From Gammaproteobacteria bacterium (GTDB lineage: Bacteria; Pseudomonadota; Gammaproteobacteria; JAABTG01): a stretch of DNA of 64,000 nt. The position numbers and the translations under genes were made by a program. The stretch spans positions 2,356,001 to 2,420,000 of the forward strand of contig JAXHLS010000002.1 in NCBI GenBank assembly GCA_034522055.1, given 5' to 3'. Positions 58,713 through 64,000 of the stretch are shown here, piece by piece. Each line of letters starts with the position of its first letter. The first letter of the stretch is position 1. Under the pieces are notes generated by a model. The model saw only the letters and a list, made by a program, of their open reading frames with translations, was not told the DNA's origin and ran no database searches.

Positions 58713-61349
58713 ATGGCAAAAAACAAAAGCAAGCCCGCCGACTGGCGCGCCGGGGATCCCCACGCCGGCCGCGAGGCCAGGCGCTACGACAACCCCATCC
58801 CCAGTCGCGAATTCCTCTTGGATCTGCTGGCCGAGGCGGGTCAGCCCCTGCCCTTCGCGGAGATCCGGTCCCGCATCGGTCTGGAAGACGAGGCCGTGGT
58901 GGCCCTGGAGCGGCGCCTCGGCGCCATGGTGCGGGACGGCCAGCTGGTGGTGACCCGGCGCGGCGCCTACGGCCCCGTCGACAAGATGGACCTGGTACGC
59001 GGGCGTGTCATCGGCCATGCCGACGGCTACGGTTTCCTGGTGCCGGAGGCGGGTGGGGACGACCTGTTCCTGTCGCCGCGCCAGATGCGCGGCCTGCTCC
59101 ACGGCGACAAGGCCTTGGTGCGCACCGTGGGGGTGGACGCCCGGGGACGGCGCGAAGGCACCCTGGTGGAGGTTCTGGAGCGCAACACCAACACCCTGGT
59201 GGGGCGCTTCATGGAAGAGGGCCCCCTGGGGCTGGTGGTCCCCGACCACAAGCGGGTGCAACACGACGTGCTGGTGCTGCCGGAGGATCGCGGCGGCGCC
59301 GAGCCCGGCCAGATCGTCACCGTGGAACTCACCCGCCAGCCCGAGAAACACGCCCGCCCCATGGGACGGGTGGTGGAGGTGCTGGGGGACCACATGGGAC
59401 CGGGCATGGAGATCGACATCGCCATCCGCGCCCACGGCATCCCCTACGAATGGCCGGAGGGGCTGGAGGAGGAACTCAAGGCCTTCGGACATGAGGTGCC
59501 CGAGGCCGCCAAGAAGGGTCGCACGGATCTACGCCATCTGCCCCTGGTGACCATCGACGGTGCCGACGCCAAGGACTTCGATGACGCCGTCTATTGCGAG
59601 GCCACCCCCAAGGGCTGGCGCCTGCTGGTGGCCATCGCCGATGTCTCGGCCTACGTGGAGCGCGGCGTGCTGCTGGATCAGGCGGCGCTGGAGCGCACCA
59701 CCTCCGTCTATTTCCCGGGGCGGGTGGTACCCATGCTGCCGGAGGTGCTGTCCAACGGCCTGTGTTCTCTCAACCCGGAGGTGGACCGCCTGTGCCTGGT
59801 GTGCGAGATGCAGTTCGATGCCGCGGGCACCATCCGCCGCTCGCGCTTCATCGAGGGGGTAATGCGCTCCCATGCGCGCTTCATCTACGACGAGGTTGCC
59901 GACATCCTCGTCGCGCGCGATGCCGCGTTGCGCGAGGAGTATGAGCACCTGGTGCCCCACCTGGAAGCCCTGCACGATCTCTACAAGGTGCTGCGGGTGG
60001 CCCGGGAGCGCCGCGGCGCCATCGACTTCGGTTCCTCTGAGACCCGCATCGTGTTCGGGCCGGACAAGAAGATCGACCGCATCGTGCCGGTGGAGCGCAA
60101 CGACGCTCACATGCTCATCGAGGAGTGCATGATCGCGGCCAACGTGGCGGCCGCGCGCTTCCTCAAGCGCCATCGCATACCGGCCCTGTACCGGGTCCAC
60201 GAGCCGCCCGGCGGCCAGAAGCTGTCCGACGTGCGGGAGTTCCTCCAGGGCCTCGGCCTCAGCCTGCAGGGCGGCGACAAGCCGGAACCGATTCATTACA
60301 ACGAGCTGCTGACCGCGGTGCATGAGCGGCCGGATCGCCACCTCATCGAGACGGTGATGCTGCGCTCCCTCAACCAGGCGGTGTATAGCCCGGAGAAGAA
60401 GGGTCACTTCGGTCTCGCCCTGGAGCACTACGCCCACTTCACCTCGCCCATCCGACGCTACCCCGATCTCATGGTGCACCGGGCCATCCGTCACATGCTG
60501 CGGGGCGGCAAGGCCGCGGATTTCCCCTATGACGAGGGCGACCTCGGCCAGCTCGGCGAGGTGTGCTCGGCGGGCGAACGGCGGGCCGATGATGCCACCC
60601 GTGACGCCGAGGCCTGGCTCAAGTGCGAGTACATGCAGGACCGGGTGGGGGATACCTTCGAGGGCGTCATCTCCTCCGTCACCTCCTTCGGGCTGTTCGT
60701 GGAGCTGAACGGCATCTACGTGGAGGGCCTGGTGCACATCACCGCCCTCGGCGACGACTATTACCACTTCGACCCGGTACGCCGCTGGTTGAAGGGGGAG
60801 CGCACGGGCCAGACCTTCCGTCTCGGCGATCCCCTCGAGGTCCGCGTGATGCGGGTCAACCTGGACGAGCGCAAGATCGATTTCGAGCCTGCCGCCGCGC
60901 CGGCCACCAAGGGCCGGGGTCAAGGCAAGGGCCAAAGCAAGGGCCAAAGCAAGAGCCAGAGCAAGGCCAGGAGCAGGGGCGCTCGGGGCAGGGCCCGGCC
61001 CAAGGCCGCCGGCGGCACACTGGCACCCCCTGAAACCCCACCAACCCCGGCAGCCCCGGCAAACGTGGCGGAAGGCGATAAACCCAAGGCCAAGGGTGGC
61101 CGTGGCAGGGGCCGGCCCAAGGCCGCCGACGACACTCCGGCTCCCCTTGAAACCCCGCCAACCCCGGCGTCAGGCGATAAGCCGAAGGACAAGGCCGGGA
61201 GCGGCCGCGGCAGGGCGCGGCCCAAGGCCGCCGCCGAGATTCCGGCAATCCTGGAGACGCCGGCAACCCCGCCAACCCCGGCAACCCCGGCAGAAGGCGA
61301 TAAGCCCAAGGCCAAGTCCCGGCGCGGCGGTCGGCGGCGCCGACGTTAG
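58713..61349 (+). CDS. rnr: Ribonuclease R with an extended repetitive basic tail
   Basis: 3'-5' exoribonuclease that degrades structured RNA; 878 residues. N-terminal helix-turn-helix and cold-shock domains (about 20-230). RNB catalytic domain with TIDGADAKDFDDAVYCE (active-site Asp residues) and HYAHFTSPIRRYPDLMVHRA. S1 domain (about 635-720) with VTSFGLFVELNGIYVEGLVH. The last 155 residues or so are a Lys/Ala/Pro/Arg tail containing three copies of a unit with GRxRPKAA and ETPPTP, ending RRGGRRRRR. Start ATG at 58713; the longer frame from 58638 would cover the tRNA promoter. rlmB follows, as usual. Confidence 0.95.
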   Translation: MAKNKSKPADWRAGDPHAGREARRYDNPIPSREFLLDLLAEAGQPLPFAEIRSRIGLEDEAVVALERRLGAMVRDGQLVVTRRGAYGPVDKMDLVRGRVIGHADGYGFLVPEAGGDDLFLSPRQMRGLLHGDKALVRTVGVDARGRREGTLVEVLERNTNTLVGRFMEEGPLGLVVPDHKRVQHDVLVLPEDRGGAEPGQIVTVELTRQPEKHARPMGRVVEVLGDHMGPGMEIDIAIRAHGIPYEWPEGLEEELKAFGHEVPEAAKKGRTDLRHLPLVTIDGADAKDFDDAVYCEATPKGWRLLVAIADVSAYVERGVLLDQAALERTTSVYFPGRVVPMLPEVLSNGLCSLNPEVDRLCLVCEMQFDAAGTIRRSRFIEGVMRSHARFIYDEVADILVARDAALREEYEHLVPHLEALHDLYKVLRVARERRGAIDFGSSETRIVFGPDKKIDRIVPVERNDAHMLIEECMIAANVAAARFLKRHRIPALYRVHEPPGGQKLSDVREFLQGLGLSLQGGDKPEPIHYNELLTAVHERPDRHLIETVMLRSLNQAVYSPEKKGHFGLALEHYAHFTSPIRRYPDLMVHRAIRHMLRGGKAADFPYDEGDLGQLGEVCSAGERRADDATRDAEAWLKCEYMQDRVGDTFEGVISSVTSFGLFVELNGIYVEGLVHITALGDDYYHFDPVRRWLKGERTGQTFRLGDPLEVRVMRVNLDERKIDFEPAAAPATKGRGQGKGQSKGQSKSQSKARSRGARGRARPKAAGGTLAPPETPPTPAAPANVAEGDKPKAKGGRGRGRPKAADDTPAPLETPPTPASGDKPKDKAGSGRGRARPKAAAEIPAILETPATPPTPATPAEGDKPKAKSRRGGRRRRR

Positions 61350-61358
61350 CCCGCTGCC

Positions 61359-62096
61359 ATGGCGGAGAAGGTCTGCGGCCTCCATGCGGTCACGGCCCTG
61401 CTGGAGGGCGATGCCGGGGCCGTGACCGAGCTGTGGGTCCAGCGCACCCGCAAGGATCGCCGGTTGGAGCGCCTGCTGGGGCTGGCCCGCCGCCGCGTCG
61501 GCATGGTCCACGAGGTGGAGCGCGCCGAACTGGACCGGCTGGTGCCCGGGGTGCGGCACCAGGGTGTGGTGGCTCTCGCCCGGAGCGGCCACCCCCGGGG
61601 GGAACCCGACATCGAGCCCCTGCTGGAAGCCGCCGGCCCGGCACCCCTGGTACTGATACTCGACGGCATCCAAGACCCCCATAATCTGGGGGCCTGCCTG
61701 CGCACCGCCGATGGCGCCGGCGTGACCCTGGTGGTGGCGCCCCGGGACCGGGCGGTGGGTCTCACCCCCACGGTGCGCAAGGTGGCCTGCGGGGGTGCCG
61801 AGACCGTTCCCTTCATCCAGGTGGCCAATCTGGCCCGCACCCTCAAGCTGTTGGCGGATCGCGGACTCAAGCGGGTGGGTCTGGAGGGCATGGCGGCCGC
61901 GCCCCTGTCCGACTGCGACCTGCGGGGTCCCCTCGCCCTGGTGATGGGCGGCGAGGAGAAGGGACTGAGGCACCGGACCCGGGAACACTGTAGCGAGTTC
62001 GCCGCCATCCCCCTCAAGGGCACCGTGGAGAGCCTCAACGTCTCCGTGGCGGCCGGCATCGCGCTGTTCGAGGCGGTGCGGCAGCGCGATCGATAG
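61359..62096 (+). CDS. rlmB: 23S rRNA (guanosine-2'-O)-methyltransferase
   Basis: SPOUT methyltransferase of 245 residues that modifies G2251 of 23S rRNA. N-terminal substrate-binding domain (EKVCGLHAVTALLEGDAGAV). SPOUT motif 1 LILDGIQDPHNLGACLRTAD, motif 2 LALVMGGEEKGLRH, and motif 3 IPLKGTVESLNVSVAAGIAL. It starts 9 bases after rnr, the standard pairing. A heptamer repeat tract follows before rpsF. Confidence 0.95.
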   Translation: MAEKVCGLHAVTALLEGDAGAVTELWVQRTRKDRRLERLLGLARRRVGMVHEVERAELDRLVPGVRHQGVVALARSGHPRGEPDIEPLLEAAGPAPLVLILDGIQDPHNLGACLRTADGAGVTLVVAPRDRAVGLTPTVRKVACGGAETVPFIQVANLARTLKLLADRGLKRVGLEGMAAAPLSDCDLRGPLALVMGGEEKGLRHRTREHCSEFAAIPLKGTVESLNVSVAAGIALFEAVRQRDR

Positions 62097-62106
62097 GGAT
62101 ACTTTG

Positions 62107-62230
62107 GGGGAATAGGGGAATAGGGGAATGGTGAATGGTGAATGGTGAATGGTGAATAGGGAGTAGGGAGTAGGGAGTAGGGAGTAGGGAGTAGGGGAAA
62201 AGGGAAAGGGGAAAGGGGAAAGGGAATGGG
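62107..62230 (+). repeat. G-rich heptamer tandem repeats upstream of rpsF
   Basis: Three successive blocks of near-7-base units: GGGGAAT-type, then four GGTGAAT (about 62129-62156), then four AGGGAGT (about 62158-62185). An irregular AAGGGGA stretch follows to about 62225. All share the G-run on one strand, so the tract could slip in replication and might form G-quadruplexes. It sits between rlmB and rpsF, about 150 bases before the rpsF start. Confidence 0.85.
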
Positions 62231-62378
62231 GGCGGCTGTGGGGGCGGGGAGGCGCGCTTGCTGTTGTTGCGTCGGGCGGGCCGGTGGATTAGACTGCCCT
62301 GCTTTTCCGTCCCCCATGCGGGACATCTCCTTGCCCCACCGCAGCGCAACGGGGGGCTCAACCCGAAAGGAACCCTAC

Positions 62379-62864
62379 ATGCGTCATTACGAGATCGTGT
62401 TCCTGGTCCATCCGGATCAGAGCGAGCAGGTGCCGGCCATGGTGGAACGATACCGATCCATGGTCGAAGGCGGTAACGGCAAGATCCACCGCTTCGAGGA
62501 CTGGGGACGCCGCCCCCTCGCCTATCCCATCTCCAAGATCCATAAGGCTCACTACGTGCTTCTCAACATCGAGTGCGGACAGGAGGTGCTGGACGAGTTG
62601 GTGAGTGCGTTCAAGTTCAACGACGCCGTGTTGCGCAACCTCGTTCTGAGCAGGAAAGAGGCGGTTACCGAACCCTCGTTCATGGCCAAGTCCAAGGAGG
62701 AGAAGGAGCCGCGTTCGGGTGATCGGGATGGTGGCGATACGCGCCCGTCGCGGAGCCGCTCAGACGATGACTCCGGTGAAGACAGCGACGACGGTGACGC
62801 GGATGACGGCGGTTCCCGTGGTGGTGACGATGACTCCGGGGGTTCGGACAAGGCCGCCGACTGA
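62379..62864 (+). CDS. rpsF: 30S ribosomal protein S6 with a long acidic tail
   Basis: Small-subunit protein that pairs with S18; 161 residues. The S6 fold occupies residues 1-100: [40 protein letters not shown], and [10 protein letters not shown]. From about 103 there is a charged tail, first Lys/Glu, then an Asp/Ser/Gly-rich stretch to the end ([17 protein letters not shown]). This is longer than the short acidic tails of enteric S6, which RimK extends with Glu. An AAAGGAA ribosome site precedes the ATG. First gene of rpsF-rpsR-membrane protein. Confidence 0.95.
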   Translation: MRHYEIVFLVHPDQSEQVPAMVERYRSMVEGGNGKIHRFEDWGRRPLAYPISKIHKAHYVLLNIECGQEVLDELVSAFKFNDAVLRNLVLSRKEAVTEPSFMAKSKEEKEPRSGDRDGGDTRPSRSRSDDDSGEDSDDGDADDGGSRGGDDDSGGSDKAAD

Positions 62865-62910
62865 GGCCGCTACTTCACTTTTCGAACTCACGTATTCAGG
62901 AGAAAGGGGC

Positions 62911-63138
62911 ATGTCCAGATTTTTTCGCCGCCGCAAGTACTGCAGGTTCACTGCCGAGGGAATTACCGAGATCGATTACAAGGATCTCGCCACCCTCAAG
63001 GCCTATGTCACCGAGACGGGCAAGATAGTGCCCAGCCGGGTGACGGGCACCAAGGCCCGTTACCAGCGCCAACTGGCCACGGCCGTCAAGCGGGCCCGTT
63101 ATCTCGCCTTGCTGCCGTTTTCGGACCAGCACGAGTAA
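62911..63138 (+). CDS. rpsR: 30S ribosomal protein S18
   Basis: 75-residue S18, starting [20 protein letters not shown], with the conserved [20 protein letters not shown] and [20 protein letters not shown] segments. The ATG at 62911 has AGGAGAAAGGGGC upstream. Cotranscribed with rpsF; its N-terminal Ser-Arg start differs from the Ala target of enteric RimI. The expected rplI would follow the membrane-protein gene but lies outside the window. Confidence 0.97.
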   Translation: MSRFFRRRKYCRFTAEGITEIDYKDLATLKAYVTETGKIVPSRVTGTKARYQRQLATAVKRARYLALLPFSDQHE

Positions 63139-63215
63139 AATCGACGAGGGCGTGTCGAGGGGCGGGCAGGGCCTCCGGCGACGCCCGCGGTGAGTCACTG
63201 CCCGGCCAACCTACA

Positions 63216-64000
63216 GTGCGCTTGATCGCCCAATACACGATGCGGGGCCGCTTCCAGGCGGTCACCGTCATCGCGGTTTTCACGGTGTTGTCGCTGTTGG
63301 TGGCGCCCCTGGCCTATCTGGGCGCCGGAGCCCTGGTGCTCGTGGCCCTGCGCCACGGCGGGCGCGAGGCCCTGGTGGTGGGAGCCGCAGCCCTGCTGGG
63401 CACCGGCCTGCTGGCGACCCTGGCGTTGGGTTCCTTCGTGCCGGCCGTGGCCGTGGCCCTGAGCCTGTGGGTACCGGTCACCCTGCTGGCCCTGGTGCTG
63501 CGGGCCACAGGTTCCCAGGAACTGGCGATGTTGACGGCGGGTGCCTTGTCCGCCCTGGTAGTGGTGCTGCTGTATATTTTTCTGGAGTCGCCTGCCGACT
63601 GGTGGCGACAGATGCTGGAGGAGATCCTGGCCCCGGCCCTCAGCGGTCAGGGTGTAACCATGGATCCCCAGGCCCTGGACAACATCGCCGCGCTGATGAC
63701 GGGACTGGTGGCGGTGGCGTCCATGGTGGGCCAGTTGCTGTCCCTGTGGCTGGGTCGCTGGTGGCAGTCGGTGCTCTACAAGCCGGGCGGGTTCGGCGAG
63801 GAGTTCCGCGCCCTGCGTCTGCCCCAGGCCCTGGCGCTGGCGACCCTGGTATTGGTCGGTGTCGCCATGGTGGCCCCCGGCGGCTTCGGCCGCTTCGCCG
63901 GCGAGTTCGCGATCATCGGCATGGCCCTGTTCGTATTTCAGGGTCTGGCCGTGGTCCATGCCCTGGTGGCCAAGCGGGGCGCTTCCGTGGGCTGGCTGTT
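63216..64000 (+). CDS. Multi-span membrane protein of the S18-L9 operon (partial)
   Basis: Runs off the right edge; about 261 residues visible. Very hydrophobic with at least six membrane segments. The N-terminus MRLIAQYTMRGRFQAVTVIA resembles the membrane protein found between rpsR and rplI in Pseudomonas and relatives (DUF2232/YybS-like), of unknown function. GTG start at 63216 chosen for this similarity; ATG at 63240 is the alternative. A cytoplasmic or periplasmic loop near residues 130-165 (DWWRQMLEEILAPALSGQGV) is polar. Confidence 0.72.
   Translation, partial: MRLIAQYTMRGRFQAVTVIAVFTVLSLLVAPLAYLGAGALVLVALRHGGREALVVGAAALLGTGLLATLALGSFVPAVAVALSLWVPVTLLALVLRATGSQELAMLTAGALSALVVVLLYIFLESPADWWRQMLEEILAPALSGQGVTMDPQALDNIAALMTGLVAVASMVGQLLSLWLGRWWQSVLYKPGGFGEEFRALRLPQALALATLVLVGVAMVAPGGFGRFAGEFAIIGMALFVFQGLAVVHALVAKRGASVGWL

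Noticed and set aside
62107-62230. CRISPR-like array
   Set aside because: Units are only 7 bases and abut each other without unique spacers; no cas gene in the window.

Overview
This window reads as a chromosomal segment of a high-GC gammaproteobacterium. The evidence is gene order: a mutL-miaA-hfq-hflX-hflK-hflC-hisZ-purA run, an ilvB-ilvH-ilvC-pssA-leuA run, an rpsF-rpsR-membrane protein block, and a BarA-type hybrid kinase. I would guess a Chromatiales-like, salt-adapted lineage because of the glycine betaine/proline transporter, but no sequence here fixes the genus. Coding density is high. Many genes overlap by 1-4 bases (TTGA, GTGA, ATGA, TGATG), and GTG or TTG starts are frequent.

Layout, left to right. 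1-3700: cell-wall genes (partial anmK and an M23 endopeptidase) divergent from tyrS. 3700-8820: recQ, then the osmoprotectant ABC transporter proVWX. 8920-17350: envelope and redox genes, namely a porin-like protein, wrbA, arsC, a LysM lipoprotein, two thioredoxin-fold proteins, an orphan TolC/adaptor pair, acyP and a lytic transglycosylase. 17344-20180: proS, a small secreted protein built from five copies of a Y-x-x-D-R-D-I-L-Y motif, and a DUF4124 protein. 20400-27630: branched-chain amino acid genes ilvBHC-pssA-leuA with a possible attenuator before leuA, then a family-4 uracil-DNA glycosylase and rimI. 27600-31400: hybrid kinase translationally coupled to a periplasmic binding protein. 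31550-43960: housekeeping genes cysM, rlmD, mutL, miaA, hfq, hflX, hflKC, hisZ and purA. 44150-46850: a permease, yaeQ, arfB and an atypical SDR.

46950-58590 is a defence island ending at a tRNA-Leu gene. A type I restriction-modification operon (hsdM, hsdS, hsdR) has two HEPN-motif proteins inserted between hsdM and hsdS. The first, an Abi_2/AbiF-like protein, is preceded by a compact structured RNA in the position of the known AbiF RNA. A truncated AlbA_2-type gene lies between hsdS and hsdR. Next comes an AbiE-type toxin-antitoxin pair enclosed by two perfect 30-bp copies of the tRNA-Leu 3' end, a small cassette with no integrase. Its promoter carries two copies of the same nested dyad, TGAC-N16-CCTAA-N5-TTAGG-N16-GTCA.

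58700-64000: rnr with a repetitive basic tail, rlmB, a heptamer-repeat tract, rpsF with a long acidic tail, rpsR and a truncated membrane-protein gene.

The candidates most worth follow-up are the RNA plus two HEPN genes nested in the type I RM operon, the tRNA-flanked AbiE cassette with its duplicated operator, the repeat-motif secreted protein with its palindromic promoter, and the leuA leader.
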